NCBI GenBank assembly: GCA_032622095.1
Contig: CP136065.1
Coordinates: 244,527,474-244,591,473 of the forward strand
Source: Siphonodentalium dalli
Lineage: Eukaryota; Mollusca; Scaphopoda; Gadilida; Siphonodentaliidae
Direction: 5' to 3'
Length of the DNA stretch: 64,000 nt
Shown here: positions 1 to 13,177 of the stretch, one piece after another
How positions within the stretch are numbered: position 1 is the first letter of the stretch
Layout: every line of letters begins with the position of its first letter
Translations under genes and position numbers: made by a program
The notes under the pieces: generated by a model
Databases searched by the model: none
Seen by the model: only the letters and a program-made list of their open reading frames with translations
Told to the model about the DNA's origin: nothing

Positions 1-1548
1 AGCAACTTCAGTTTTTCTGAACAATTCCTATGTTATGTAGGCTTATGAATTAGTTTCATTTTGACCATTTTCGTTGGTTAGCTGACCGAAAACCAGCGAA
101 GACGTCATGACCAGGTCCATGACGTCATTTACGTCAGTTGGTTTTGTGGGCCAGAATCCAGACACATTTGGTCTTTACCGGAAACACCGATTTCACATCA
201 CTAGACTAAACGCAATTATATTTACAAAATGGCCAAAGGACATTTTATATACAATGTGCACACAATAAATATGGGATCCCTCCCTACAAACGTGTTGTTT
301 GTTTGTTTGGTTGTCATTGTTCCTTTTTTGTTTGTTCTTCTTTTAAAACTAGTGAGTGCATATAAGATTATATTCTTCATCATGTTTTCAAATGTCATTT
401 TGACTATCAGTTTGAATTTTTGACCATGCAATGAGCTAATTCAGCTGCCTTCCACAATATATACACTTAAATGTAAATAAGAGACTTCTCTAAAGACCAT
501 TTTCTAGAATACAGACTGGATTCAAACGAGAGATGTTTTCTATTGACAAAAGCTAGCTAGCTAGCGCATGAAACTTTTCGCGCGAAAGATTTCCCCACTG
601 ATATTTTGGGATATAGCGCCCATATAAACATTTATATTTGTCATATATAAACGTGGGAAGTTGCTAGCTTTAGTTTGGCTGAAGGGGTCACTCTCACCAA
701 ACAAGTGCTGAAGGGTACACAGGATTCGCAAAATGTGCTGAAGGGTACACAGGGTTTGTGATCGCCACTAACACCGTTACGTAAACTGTGTTTCTGAAAG
801 TCTGGCGTCCATTAGCAGTTTGTTTTCAGTTCATTTTAATGTTCATTGGAACGTAAACAATTATTATATAAGAGAAATCATGGCAGATACGAAAACTAAA
901 CGTCATTTAGAATGACATTTCAAACCCTGTGTACCCTTCAGCACTTTTTTTTGTGAGAGTGACTCTTCAGCTTTAGTTTGGCATGGATGTGTATGAGTTG
1001 TTTTAACGAGATACGTGGTGGCAGGGTGGCTGTACTGTAGTGTTCCGCTGAATCCGCCCCTCCAACTTTGGTGAAAGTATTCAACATTTTTAAATCCCAT
1101 AACTGACACAGCAACAGTTGGAAACTACGTATATAGATGGAGATTGTTGTGATAGTTTGATGTATTTCTGTGGTTGCTCCACTACGTGTCCCGTGCGATC
1201 ATATTAGCATCTAGTACGGTTATATTCAATACAGTCATACGCGAAGGAATTTTGATGCAGCACCGGAATTTCATGTTAAATCGTAGGAAGTATCAAACAG
1301 TTTCCAAGTACATTTTAGGCACGCGGTGCAGGCGCGGGCACTCGACGCTGCTGTTATATCTGTAGTGGGGACAGTAATCAAGATATTTAGGTTATGGAGA
1401 AAATAACTTTAATAGCTAAATGTGTGACAACCACTAGTTTTACAGTATTATGTGGATCGACAGCTTAAGATTAAATTATATGTGCCTAAGAATATCTTCA
1501 TTATATTGTTGTGATGCCGCGCTGAATGCTCACCACTCTGCTATTCTC

Positions 1549-1930
1549 CTAACACGGTCTGATTTTCATCTCTGTCCACTTCAGTGAGTAGTAATACCCG
1601 CGAAACCACATCCACACACCACCTTGTGCGAAGAGATTCGTTATGCCGTGGAGATACTCTCCGTTGAGGTGGTTTCCGTGGCATGCTGAGAACCACCAAC
1701 CTCCCTTGTAGAACTCTGCACAGTGTTTGTTATCATGGACGTCATTGTCCTGGTCCAGCGTACTAAATGGGTATCCGTTGGTACTGAATGAGATGCCTGG
1801 GAATTAAACAAACGTGAACCGATAAGGGAAGTCTAACATCATGTTCAGCCTGATCCCATGTTGTCAGCGGGTAACCGATGAATGATTCGTCGCCTGTATT
1901 AAGTAGTGTACATACGAGTCCGTTGCGTTG
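1549..1930 (-). pseudogene. Fibrinogen-related (FReD) domain fragment, left arm copy
   Basis: This is the mirror copy of the right-arm fragment, read on the minus strand from about 1930 to the stop at 1549-1551. The last 77 residues, from codon 1782 downward, are open and end FRGYYYSLKWTEMKIRPC. It differs from the right copy in a few residues: GGVWMWFRG here against GVVWRWFRG there. The left version is closer to my memory of the family consensus. The same frame change separates it from the NTGDESFIGYPL part, so the break predates the palindrome or was copied between the arms. No promoter or start codon could be identified. Confidence 0.78.
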
Positions 1931-4900
1931 ATAATGGATTAACGCATACAACGTAGCTATTCTAATTTAAACGCAACGTAAGACGTAACGCATGCTTTAT
2001 ATGGTATTTAAGCGTGTGCGCCATGCTGTTTTATTTCTCAACCGACAAAAGATGGCGGCTGTATTCGAATCGAAGGAAAATCGGCTTATATTGGTGTCAA
2101 ATGAGACTGAGTCTAAGTTGTTTGCATTTAACAGGTTTTACATTATCGTAGAACTAATTTATTCCAGAAAGATTGATTTGCAATATTGCATTTATTACAA
2201 TAGCGAACGCATTAGCTGCAATTATTAATCAGAAGCTCTAATGCGACGTACGCGTCCGTGCGAACGATTTAACGCAGTCAACGGATCGTGTCATCGCAAA
2301 GTATGGACCAACGCAACTGATTCTTGTGAACATTACTTTACGAACAGGCGTACATGTAGACATGACAATGGAGGTCTAACAGAATGTGATGTCGCCACCA
2401 CCCTCACCCACCACCGGATTCTGGGTGGGGTACGCAGGATCCATAGCTCCTGTAGCCTGGACATCGAGCTTCATTATTCATGTTCGATTCAACAGTATTT
2501 AGGTGTCGAGAAAACAGTTTCTCAGCTTTTATAGCACCAACTTGTCCAAATGTTGATAATGGCGACAAAGTTCTACGAAATTCAGTCTCTGTGTATCTTT
2601 ACATTTTAAAGTTTTATACAGTGCATTACTATGTGTAATAACTATATTTTCTTAAAGTCCTTTGCAATGGCGGTTCCAGTCCAGGTATACTCTGTTTTGA
2701 TTATATCATGTTGCGGGGGATCAAATATATAGGGATGAATATGATAATTACTCCTATATGAACGTTATGTATCACAGATAAATTTATTCAAGTCGTAAAA
2801 TTTACAAAAGGCGAGCCCGCATTTTCTTCAGCATGGCGTAATATAGACCCATGTATGGACGTATCATTCACCACTCACTGTGAACGGGTATTCAAGATTC
2901 AGGGGGCAGAAAGTTGCCTAACAATTAATGTCGCTACCCGGGTTTCTTGCGGGTGAGTTCGAACGAAAGTAGCTACAAAAGACACCAATATAGCTACCCC
3001 CAAGTATATCGCATCAGCTCTGCCAACTCCGGCGAAACTTCCCGCCCTGGCCAGTAATCCTTGCTGTTGATGATTATGAACTAAATGTATTGGACCAATT
3101 GAAATTAGTTAGTACTACTTGTCAATTTTGTGATGAGCATGGCTGATAGAAAACGGTTAATATTCCAAACAACTGCGCAATTGCAACCACTACCGCTTCT
3201 ACCACTACTACTATGATTTCATGCGTAGCACATGTAGCCATTATATTTAAAGTCGCCGTCGCGAAAATTCTCAATATATGTTCATTTATTCATATTTGTA
3301 TCAAGTTATGCACACTTATTTAAGAAAACAATCCCCCGCTGTCTGAAAGATACGAGTGTTTACGACTGTGTGTGTCTGGATGATAGCCTGATGCCTCACC
3401 TCATTATCTATTTTGACGGAAACAGTTATTTGCGAGAAAGCGTGTGACGTATTCAAGGACCTTGTGTATTTCCCACTGAATGGCTGACACTGACAGAAAC
3501 ATTTTTGCGATCTGATTGTTCCTCGTCTGATTCGTCAGCAGAAGACACTTTAAATTTGACAACGGGAGCGTACATGCACGAGCCGGAATTACCACAAAAT
3601 TACCATGGTGTGAGACCACCAAACGATCCAGACCTTAGATGGCGAAGAGATGAAAATCGCGTACGAAAATGGTGAGTCACTGAGCGTCTCTTATTAAAAA
3701 TATCGCGGTCACTGGCAAAACATGTGAAAATAAAATTGATGTAAATACTAGCTAAAACCCCGTTTATACGAGCGGACATGTGTAATAATCATTACGCAAC
3801 TCATACATCGAAATGTGAAATATAATTCAAGGAAAAGTTGTGTGTCTGCCGAAATGTTAGTCTAAAAATATACCAGTAGTATTTTTTTTTACTAAAAATG
3901 TCAATTTTTTTATGTATTGAAATTCTGGATTCGACCACTGCCAGTCCATGGCTGCTCACGGATTGACATTGGATTCAGCTATTAGTATCAGTACAATGAC
4001 AATCAGAGACAGTGTTTGCACTGGCTAAAATAATAAATAATAATTTGCCAAAAATTAGCTAACTCTTGATTTGTGACATTGTCCAAGAAAAAAAAAGTGT
4101 CTTGAAAGTTGAATATTCAACATGTTAATTGTTATCTCGACACATCTTGAGATCCTGACATGCGCATCTCAAGCTCTGAACATATTACTAGTATCTCGCG
4201 ATATTATCTTGAGATCCCTGCATATGATTAATCATCTCACTTGGACCACAATGAATCTGTCTTCAAAATGATATACAATGTACCATATACATGTACTGTT
4301 ATAGAAAATATCCACACCAAGATATTATCTCGACTCTCTCGAGATTTCGAGAAAAGAATCTTGAGATATTAACATATTTTCTCAAGATCTCAAGAAAATA
4401 TGCAGAGATCTCAAGATAATATCGCGAGATACTAGTAATATGTTCAGAACTTGAGATGCGCATGTCAGGATCTCAAGATGTGTCGAGATAACAATTAACA
4501 TGTTGAATATTCAACTTTCAAGACACTTTTTTTTTTCTTGGACAATGTCACAAATCAAGAGTTAGCTAATTTTTGGCAAATTATTATTTATTATTTTAGC
4601 CAGTGCAAACACTGTCTCTGATGTCATAGTACTGATACTAATAGCTGAATCCAATGTCAATCCGTGAGCAGCCATGGACTGGCAGTGGTCGAGTCCAGAA
4701 TTTCAATACATCAAAAAATTGACATTTTTAGTAAAAAAAATACTACTGGTATATTTTTAGACTAACATTTCGGCAGACACACAACTTTTCCTTGAATTAT
4801 ATTTCACATTTCGATGTATTGCACATTATTACACATGTCCGCTCGTATAAACGGGGTTTTAGCTAGTATTTACATCAATTTTATTTTCACATGTTTTGCC

Positions 4901-6686
4901 AGTGACCGCGATATTTTTAATAAGAGACGCTCAGTGACTCACCATTTTCGTACGCGATTTTTATCTCTTCGCCATCCAAGGTCTGGATCGTTTGGTGGTC
5001 TCACACCATGGTAATTTTGTGGTAATTCCGGCTCGTGCATGTACGCTCCCGTTGTCAAATTTGAAGTGTCTTCTGCTGACGAATCAGACGAGGAACAATC
5101 AGATCGCAAAAATGTTTCTGTCAGTGTCAGCCATTCAGTGGGAAATACCCAAGGTCCTTGAATACGTCACATGCACGCTTTCTCGCAAATAACTGTTTCC
5201 GTCAAAATAGATAATGAGGTGAGTCATCAGGCTATCATCCAGACACACACAGTCGTAAACACTCGTATCTTTCAGACAGCGGGGGATTGTTTTCTTAAAT
5301 AAGTGTGCATAACTTGATACAAATATGAATAAATGAACATATATTGAGAATTTTCGCGACGGCGACTTTAAATATAATGGCTACATGTGCTACGCATGAA
5401 ATCATAGTAGTAGTGGTAGAAGCGGTAGTGGTTGCAATTGCGCAGTTGTTTGGAATATTAACCGTTTTCTATCAGCCATGCTCATCACAAAATTGACAAG
5501 TAGTACTAACTAATTTCAATTGGTCCAATACATTTAGTTCATAATCATCAACAGCAAGGATTACTGGCCAGGGCGGGAAGTTTCGCCGGAGTTGGCAGAG
5601 CTGATGCGATATACTTGGGGGTAGCTATATTGGTGTCTTTTGTAGCTACTTTCGTTCGAACTCACCCGCAAGAAACCCGGGTAGCGACATTAATTGTTAG
5701 GCAACTTTCTGCCCCCTGAATCTTGAATACCCGTTCACAGTGAGTGGTGAATGATACGTCCATACATGGGTCTATATTACGCCATGCTGAAGAAAATGCG
5801 GGCTCGCCTTTTGTAAATTTTACGACTTGAATAAATTTATCTGTGATACATAACGTTCATATAGGAGTAATTATCATATTCATCCATATATTTTTGATCC
5901 CCCGCAACATGATATAATCAAAACAGAGTATACCTGGACTGGAACCGCCATTGCAAAGGACTTTAAGAAAATATAGTTATTACACATAGTAATGCACTGT
6001 ATTAAACTTTAAAATGTAAAGATACACAGAGACTGAATTTCGTAGAACTTTGTCGCCATTATCAACATTTGGACAAGTTGGTTCTATAAAAGATTAGAAA
6101 CTGTTTTGTCGACACCTAAATACTGTTGAATCGAACATGAATAATGAAGCTCGATGTCCAGGCTACAGGAGCTATGGTTCCTGCGTACCCCACCCAGAAT
6201 CCGGTGGTGGGTGAGGGTGGTGGCGACATCACATTCTGTTAGACCTCCATTATCATGTCTACATGTACGCCTGTTCGTAAAGTAATGTTCACAAGAATCA
6301 GTTGCGTTGGTCCATACTTTGCGATGACACGATCCGTTGACTGCGTTAAATCGTTCGCACGGACGCGTACGTCGCATTAGAGCTTCTGATTAATAATTGA
6401 AGCTAATGCGTTCGCTATTGTAATAAATGCATTATTGCAAATCAATCTTTCTGGAATAAATTAGTTCTACGATAATGTAAAACCTGTTAAATGCAAACAA
6501 CTTAGACTCAGTCTCATTTGACACCAATATAAGCCGATTTTCCTTCGATTCGAATACAGCCGCCATCTGTTGTCGGTTGAGAAATAAAACAGCATGGCGC
6601 ACACGCTTAAATACCATATAAAGCATGCGTTACGTCTTACGTTGCGTTTAAATTAGAATAGCTACGTTGTATGCGTTAATCCATTA

Positions 6687-7070
6687 TCAACGCAACGGAC
6701 TCGTATGTACACTATTTAATACAGGCGACGAATCATTCATCGGTTACACGCTGACAACATGGGATCAGGCTGAACATGATATTAGACTTCCCTTATCGTG
6801 TGCACGTTTGTTTAATTCCCAGGCAACCCATTCAGTACCAACGGATACCCATTTAGTACGCTGGACCAGGACAATGACGTCCATGATAACAAACACTGTG
6901 CAGAGTTCTACAAGGGAGGTTGGTGGTTCTCAGCATGCCACGGAAACCACCTCAACGGAGAGTATCTCCACGGCCTATCGAATCTCTTCGCACAAGGTGT
7001 GGTGTGGAGGTGGTTTCGCGGGTATTACTACTCACTGAAGTGGACAGAGATGAAAATCAGACCGTGTTAG
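6687..7070 (+). pseudogene. Fibrinogen-related (FReD) C-terminal domain fragment, right arm
   Basis: From 6837 to the stop at 7070 the frame reads NGYPFSTLDQDND, then CAEFYKGGWWFSACHGNHLN, then FRGYYYSLKWTEMKIRP. These are the calcium-site loop, the conserved cysteine pair with the WW motif, and the closing strand of fibrinogen C-terminal domains. The stretch before it (about 6687-6836) reads NTGDESFIGYTL in a different frame and matches the preceding VGDE..YTL part of the same domain, so a frame change or lost intron lies near 6830. The N-terminal half of the domain (normally ~210 residues), any signal peptide and any collagen or immunoglobulin region are missing. FReDs are secreted lectin-like recognition proteins, greatly expanded in molluscs and amphioxus. 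Most likely this is a captured exon pair that has decayed. Confidence 0.8.
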
Positions 7071-8402
7071 GAGAATAGCAGAGTGGTGAGCATTCAGCGC
7101 GGCATCACAACAATATAATGAAGATATTCTTAGGCACATATAATTTAATCTTAAGCTGTCGATCCACATAATACTGTAAAACTAGTGGTTGTCACACATT
7201 TAGCTATTAAAGTTATTTTCTCCATAACCTAAATATCTTGATTACTGTCCCCACTACAGATATAACAGCAGCGTCGAGTGACCGCGCCTGCACCGCGTGC
7301 CTAAAATGTACTTGGAAACTGTTTGATACTTCCTACGATTTAACATGAAATTCCGGTGCTGCATCAAAATTCCTTCGCGTATGACTGTATTGAATATAAC
7401 CGTACTAGATGCTAATATGATCGCACGTGACACGTAGTGGAGCAACCACAGAAATACATCAAACTATCACAACAATCTCCATCTATATACGTAGTTTCCA
7501 ACTGTTGCTGTGTCAGTTATGGGATTTCAAAATGTTGAATACTTTCACCAAAGTTGGAGGGGCGGATTCCGCGGAACACTACAGTACAACCACCCTGCCA
7601 CCACGTATCTCGTTAAAACAACTCATACACATCCATGCCAAACTAAAGCTGAAGGGGTCACTCTCACAAAAAAATGTGCTGAAGGGTACACAGGGTTTGA
7701 AATGTCATTCTAAATGACGTTTAGTTTTCGTATCTGCCATGATTTCTCTTATAGAATAATTGTTTACGTTCCAATGAACATTAAAATGAACTGAAAACAA
7801 ACTGCTAATGGACGCCAGACTTTCAGAAACACAGTTTAAGTAACGGTGTTAGTGGCGATCACAAACCCTGTGTACCCTTCAGCACATTTTGCGAATCCTG
7901 TGTACCCTTCAGCACTTGTTTGGTGAGAGTGACCCCTTCAGCCAAACTAAAGCTAGCAACTTCCCACGTTTATATATGACAAATATAAATGTTTATATGG
8001 GCGCTATATCCCAAAATATCAGTGGGGAAATCTTTCGCGCGAACAGTTTCATGAGCTAGCTAGCTAGCTTTTGTCAATAGAAAACATCTCTCGTTTGAAT
8101 CCAGTCTGTATTCTAGAAAATGGTCTTTAGAGAAGTCTCTTAATTACATTTAAATATATTGTGGAAGGCAGCTGAATTAGCTCATTGCATGGTCAAAAAT
8201 TCAAACTGATAGTCAAAATGACATTTGAAAACATGATGAAGAATATAATCTTATATGCACTCACTAGTTTTAAAAGAAGAACAAACAAAAAAGGAACAAT
8301 GAAAACCAAACAAACAAACAACACGTTTGTAGGGAGGGATCCCATATTTATTGTGTGCACATTGTATATAAAATGTCCTTTGGCCATTTTGTATATATAA
8401 TT

Positions 8403-8862
8403 GCGTTTAGTCTAGTGATGTGAAATCGGTGTTTCCGGTAAAGACCAAATGTGTCTGGATTCTGGCCCACAAAACCAACTGACGTAAATGACGTCATGGA
8501 CCTGGTCATGACGTCTTCGCTGGTTTTCGGTCAGCTAACCAACGAAAATGGTCAAAATGAAACTAATTCATAAGCCTACATAACATAGGAATTGTTCAGA
8601 AAAACTGAAGTTGCTAATTTCATAACCATCCCACTTGGTCCACTTCCGATTCCGTGATTTCACAATTTGATATTATTGTTCCCACAAGGCTTGGCAAAAG
8701 CGGAGCGGAAGTCACCCATTTTTCTTGACCGGATTTTCATCGCGTCGAAATTCTGTTTCATGGTATTGTAAAAATTAATGACGTCATTCACGCCTAAACA
8801 TGAAAAGCAACAACGCGCCTATTCAATGTATACTAATATGATCGTACGTGACACGTAACGGG
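8403..8862 (+). repeat. ~450 bp repeat at the edge of palindrome 1 (copy 1)
   Basis: This segment recurs at 10433-10862 with clear but imperfect identity, including the words GACGTCATGGACC and ATTGTTCAGAAAAACT and the closing AAAAGCAACAACGCGCCT. It crosses position 8614, where pairing with the window start stops only because the window begins. The repeat unit therefore probably extends to the left of the window too. The start (8403-8613) is also present inverted at 1-211. Confidence 0.75.
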
Positions 8863-8879
8863 GCAACCACACGCGGTGC

Positions 8880-9660
8880 TTCGTCGGATCTAGTTATGCG
8901 AAATTTGACCAGATTTGACCTTGAATTTACCGTTTTGAATGTCAATGTCAGGTCGGGGTTACGAGTTAAGCCGTCCAAAACACTGCCCGGACAAAAGTAT
9001 CCCTAGCTATCGAATATCGTCAAGATCCGCCACTATTACCCGATTTGATCTTGAATCGACCATTTTGAAGATCAAGCATCACACTTTGACCCGTCCAAAA
9101 CACTTCCCGGACAAACGTACACTTAGGTATCAAGTTTCGTCGAAATCCGTCCGGAAGTTTTCCCGGCCATAGATAACAGACAAAAGTCACAAACTATACA
9201 TTAGGTTTTAGCTGGGTACCTGTCTGACGGGCATGTGGGTGAGACGAAATTTGTTGGCATCCCCATCTACACCAACACCCCAAAAAATGGTGGAAATCGG
9301 CCCAGTGGATACCCAGATACAGTTCAATGTCATTTAAAATCTCAAGTTCACGCCGCACGGGCATCCGGGTGTGACGAAATTGCTCAGCGCCTGAAACTAC
9401 CCCCACATACCAAATTTGGTGAAAATCGGCTCAGCGGAGAACTTGAGTTCAAGGTCATTTGAAGGTCAAGGTCACGCCGCACGGGCAAACGGATACACCC
9501 ATGTTAGTCCTCAGGTCAAACTACATACCCGTACCAAGTTTCGTCAAAATCGGTTAGCCGTTTCCGATTCCATCGCGGAAACACACACACACATACAAAC
9601 ACACACACCCACACGCACAGACCACAAACTTTCCTCAAATATATAATAGATTCTTTATGG
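8880..9660 (+). mobile_element. Non-LTR retrotransposon (RTE-like) 3' tails, truncated
   Basis: The text repeats a phrase of the form 'caaGTTTCGTCaAAATCGGTTAGCCGTTTccg', followed by an ACAC microsatellite (about 9580-9622) and a short ATATATAATAGAT terminus. This is the style of 3' untranslated end seen in invertebrate RTE-type LINEs. A second similar tail closes at about 9160-9200 (GTCCGGAAGTTTTCCCGGCC, then ACAAACTATACATTAG). Weakly repeated ~140 bp units with ACGCCGCACGGGCA lie at 9340-9500. No reverse transcriptase frame is present, consistent with severe 5' truncation. Confidence 0.55.
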
Positions 9661-10432
9661 AGGTCAAGTTTAAATTGATATCGTACTCCCATGTTTCTGT
9701 AGGAGCCTCGATACCGGTATATTTCTAAAGGATAGCTATAAAAGGCCTCTGAATATTGACATGAGCGCGTACATCGCAACACATATCTAGCAAAATGGCC
9801 ATTTAAGTGAGATGTCTTTCAACAGAGGTCAAGGTCGTTTTATGGTGAAGGTCAAGGTCATATAAGCCCCCCACATCAACTTGACAACAAATTTGGTTGA
9901 GGCTTAATTCCAACTTCTCCAACGAAGGCGACCCATGTTATGATGGACATATAATTTGACTTCCTCGCCGCCACCACTGCTCACAAATGATTTTAAATAA
10001 TAAGCGCGTTCCGAATACCTGTGAATACCTGGCAGCCAGCCAATACTATTCGCGCGACATACAACCGTGAAAAAATCCCCCTTGTTAGGGTAGATTGGTT
10101 CAATCATTTATCTCGAAGGAATTGATAAGCCGCTGATATTCCTGTGAGGCCAAATCGTTGCGAGACGGGAACTTATTGAATATGTTGTCCGCCTATTAGG
10201 GGGTTTTTCGCTAATCAATTTGTCCGGAGGAAAATTACACGCAGCTAAGGCGGGATCGTTATTACAAAACACCATAAGTAAACATCGGCGCAACACACGA
10301 TGTCGTGCTATACGTTGTTGGAAAGGGTACATCCTTGGCTATTCAACTGTGGTAATTTGATTCTGAAGCAGGCACGTTTGCTTGTGCTATTTTCGCATAT
10401 ATCTTTTGCGAAAACGGTTATAAATGCAACCA

Positions 10433-10862
10433 AGTCTAGTATACTGATGTGAAATCAGTGTTTCCTGCGGAGACCAATTTTTTCTGGATTCTAGCCCACA
10501 ACACCAAATGACGCAAATGACGTCATGGACCATGTCATGACGTCTTCGCTGATTTTATTCAGCTAACCAACGAAATTGGTCAAACGAAACTAATCTATAG
10601 GCCAAAATCACGTAGGAATTGTTCAGAAAAACTAAAGTTGTTAATTTTATAACCATCCCGTTTGTCCACTTCCGATTCTGTGTCACCGTTTCTTTTTGGG
10701 ATATTATTGTTCCCATGATACTATGCGAAAGCGAAGCGGAAGTCACGTGATTTTTAACCCATTTTTCTTGTCCGCATTTTCATCGCGTCGAAATGCTGTT
10801 TCATGGTATTGTAAAAATTAATGACGTCATTCACGCCTAAACTTGAAAAGCAACAACGCGCC
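10433..10862 (+). repeat. ~430 bp repeat, solo diverged copy
   Basis: This is a diverged solo copy of 8403-8862, ending at the same CAACAACGCGCCT and not followed by shared sequence. A solo copy suggests an independently mobile unit or a solo terminal repeat, but no coding sequence or target duplication was found. The 9660-10432 stretch before it holds nothing I recognise. Confidence 0.7.
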
Positions 10863-11086
10863 TGCGAATTGGATGGATGATTCAACTCATTAAAGGTATT
10901 CAATCCGATAAAACTCCTCTCAATTACTATTATCTGTTGGAATTTTTCAACTAGGCTAAATAAAAAATGCAAATTTAGACTAAAATCAAGCCAGAAATAT
11001 CAAGATTCTACCTGGTTAAAGTCTGAATTTTCCAACTGCATGCTGTTAAATTGGAGGGTTAAATTTTCCAACTATTAGTAGTATTT

Positions 11087-11505
11087 GATCAATGGGGGGG
11101 GGTACAACCACATCCATGTTCATACATGGACATTATATTTATTTCGGTTCAGAACCCCATGCCACTCCACATAAAACCCTAATATAGCATATTTTGGTAC
11201 CAGCTTGAGGGCTAAATTATTTTATCAATTGGGGGGGGGGGGGTACAACCACATCAATGTTCATGCATGGACATTATATTTATATCGGTTCAGAACCCCA
11301 TGCCACTCCACATAAAACCCTAATATAGCATATTTTGGTACCAGCTTGAGGGCTAAATTATTTGATCAATGAGGGGGGGGGGTACAACCACATCCATGTT
11401 AATGCATGGACATTATATGTATTTCGGTTCAAAACACCTTGCCACTGCATATAAAACCCTATTATAGCATATTTTTGGCACCAGCTTGAGGGATAAATTA
11501 AAAGT
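11087..11505. repeat. Minisatellite, three ~140 bp units with G-runs
   Basis: Three units begin with a run of 8-12 G and TACAACCACATC (at about 11103, 11246 and 11384), each followed by GGACATTATAT and CCAGCTTGAGGG. Unit lengths are near 143 and 138 bp. From 11506 to 12221 I see no gene and no clear repeat. Confidence 0.85.
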
Positions 11506-12221
11506 TTTATATGTTGATACAAAGATTGTAGATTACGACCGTAATATGAGTTCAATTATGTCCATATGTGTTTGTTATTGGTGGTTTATAATCTATTTAA
11601 ATACTAGCGACTCAGTTTTAACTCCAATATACAAAAATGTTTCAGTGTAAGGCATTTTACATGGTGTAATCGAATGTTTACCGTGCGTTCAATACAAATA
11701 ATAAAAAAAATACCGTGCGTTCAATGTTTTTTTGTCAAATATTACCGTGCGTTCAATTCTGTTGGAGCACCACGCTTTGAAATCGGGCTCGTATTTCGGG
11801 AAAACACATGAAACGGGGGACAAACGCTAAGCGTGGCTTTCAATGGGATATTAAGGCATCCAAAACATGTCTTTGTTATAAAATAAGACATGGTATAGTT
11901 TGAAAAATGTGCTTTTGATCGCAAACGTGACGTGTTTTTAGCACGAAAATAGGAGGTTTAAACTTGATTTACGAGAGAACTAGACACGGTACTGAAACGA
12001 AATTAGTACGAAAATGTAGCGAAATATACCCCTCATCGAGGCAGGTTGGCATCCGGGCTATGATTGTGACACAATTGGAGGGAAAGACGAAAATATACGT
12101 ACCGTAGTCAAGCTGAGGCGAGCGACTTTTATTTATGTTCGATTACCGCGATACATCGTTCACTTCCGTTCCTACACAGTGTTTTCCACCCTTCTGATTT
12201 TTTTCTGTAGTATAATCGGAT

Positions 12222-12362
12222 AACAAAACAGTTGTTGCCCTTCTTCTCGGGAGTCGGGAGACATTGAGATTTGTCACCCGCTCCTCGGGAGACATTCCAT
12301 TCTCGAGCGGGTGACAAATCTCAATGTCTCCCTCGACAACGGGCGACAACTGTATATTGTTG
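12222..12362. repeat. Hairpin element (short inverted repeat)
   Basis: GGGAGACATTGAGATTTGTC at about 12255 is mirrored by GACAAATCTCAATGTCTCCC ending near 12332. The pairing continues less perfectly outward, with CAGTTGTTGCCC against GGGCGACAACTG. It is likely a small MITE or stem-loop; no target duplication was seen. Confidence 0.7.
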
Positions 12363-12414
12363 ACCCGTAGATGCCCGAATGATCCAATTTCTTTTACCAG
12401 TTGTCTCTGTAAAT

Positions 12415-12575
12415 TGGTGTGTTGGTGCCAGTCCAGGCAGCCGGTTCGGTGTTCGATGTGTATTGGTGTCAGTCCAGGAAGCCGGTTCGGTGTATTGGTG
12501 TCAGTTCAGGAAGCCGGTTCGGTGTTCGGTGTATTGGTGTCAGTCCAGGCAGCCGGTTCGGTGTTCGTGTACCCG
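12415..12575 (+). repeat. Minisatellite, four ~40 bp units
   Basis: The unit TGGTGTCAGTCCAGGCAGCC followed by GGTTCGGTGTTCG is repeated four times with small length changes. Open frames across it are by-products of the repeat. Confidence 0.85.
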
Positions 12576-12578
12576 GTC

Positions 12579-12650
12579 TTAACCCTTTCATGACCGGAGA
12601 CAACCCTGTGCCAATGCATCCTCTTATATATGCGAGTCTCTCATATATAT
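12579..12650 (+). mobile_element. Left part of a piggyBac-like hairpin MITE, interrupted
   Basis: TTAA at 12579-12582 is followed by CCCTTT and then CCCTGTGCCAATGCATCCTC and TTATATATGCGAG. The same words open the complete TTAA-flanked element at 45691-46099. Here the sequence stops at 12650, where the gene-bearing element begins. What looks like the other hairpin arm (AATAAGAGA...GCATTTGCCTAAC) resumes at about 25364-25400. The intact right TTAA end was not found. Confidence 0.5.
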
Positions 12651-13177
12651 AGTGTGGTCGTTGCGGTGATTTTGGAGGGGGAACGTAGAAAAAATTGTTA
12701 TAAAGCCAGTTTTAGTGTCATTTTGACCGGGAATGTTTGGACAACAATATATCCAAAATCCGCTAAAATCCGCTTTGGGGAATTTGTTTTACAGTCATTT
12801 GAATACAGGACGTGTCGTCATTATGCCACAAAATTTCGTAATGCAGATAAATACAAACAGTTTACTTGTGTTAGCTCGCAAACCACTTATGCGTGGAAAG
12901 TTCGCATGGATAATTGTCATATGATGATACGATAACATGACCCACACAGTGTAAGCCATATTTGCCCCCACCAATAAAGAGCGTTGAGTAAAATTCAAAT
13001 GCATGCGTGCGCACCATACATAAAGAGCGTTTTGTGAGCGTTGGAGGAAAACACCAAAAAAGCCATGTGTGCGCTCCAGTGATAAAGAACGTTAGCATAG
13101 AACGACATAACGCACTTCACTGCAGTTGTGCAAACCACAAGTAGCATTGTTCAGTTGTTTCTAATATATCACTTCGA

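Larger units (their letters stand above)
1..8614. repeat. Large palindrome 1: ~4.2 kb inverted arms around a 176 bp loop
   Basis: The first bases of the window reappear as reverse complement ending near 8614, and pairing continues almost without a break to the centre. The left arm runs 1-4223, the loop 4224-4399 and the right arm 4400-8614. The arms differ by scattered substitutions and small indels, by eye around one or two per hundred bases, so they are old enough to have diverged slightly or are partly homogenised. The left arm may continue beyond the window, so the true outer end is unknown. Each arm holds a fibrinogen-domain fragment and a smaller internal inverted repeat around the motif GCTGAAGGGTACACAGGG (about 667-960 and 7630-7945). 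The loop is rich in CTCAAGAT and CTCGAGAT words. No transposase or polymerase was recognised. It may be a fold-back transposon, a duplicated segment joined head to head, or an assembly artefact. Confidence 0.9.

Noticed and set aside
2241-2534. 97-codon cysteine-containing frame starting MRRTRPCERF (mirror 6084-6377)
   Set aside because: Cysteine spacing matches no domain I know, and it lies opposite to and outside the fibrinogen fragment. Presence in both arms follows from the palindrome.
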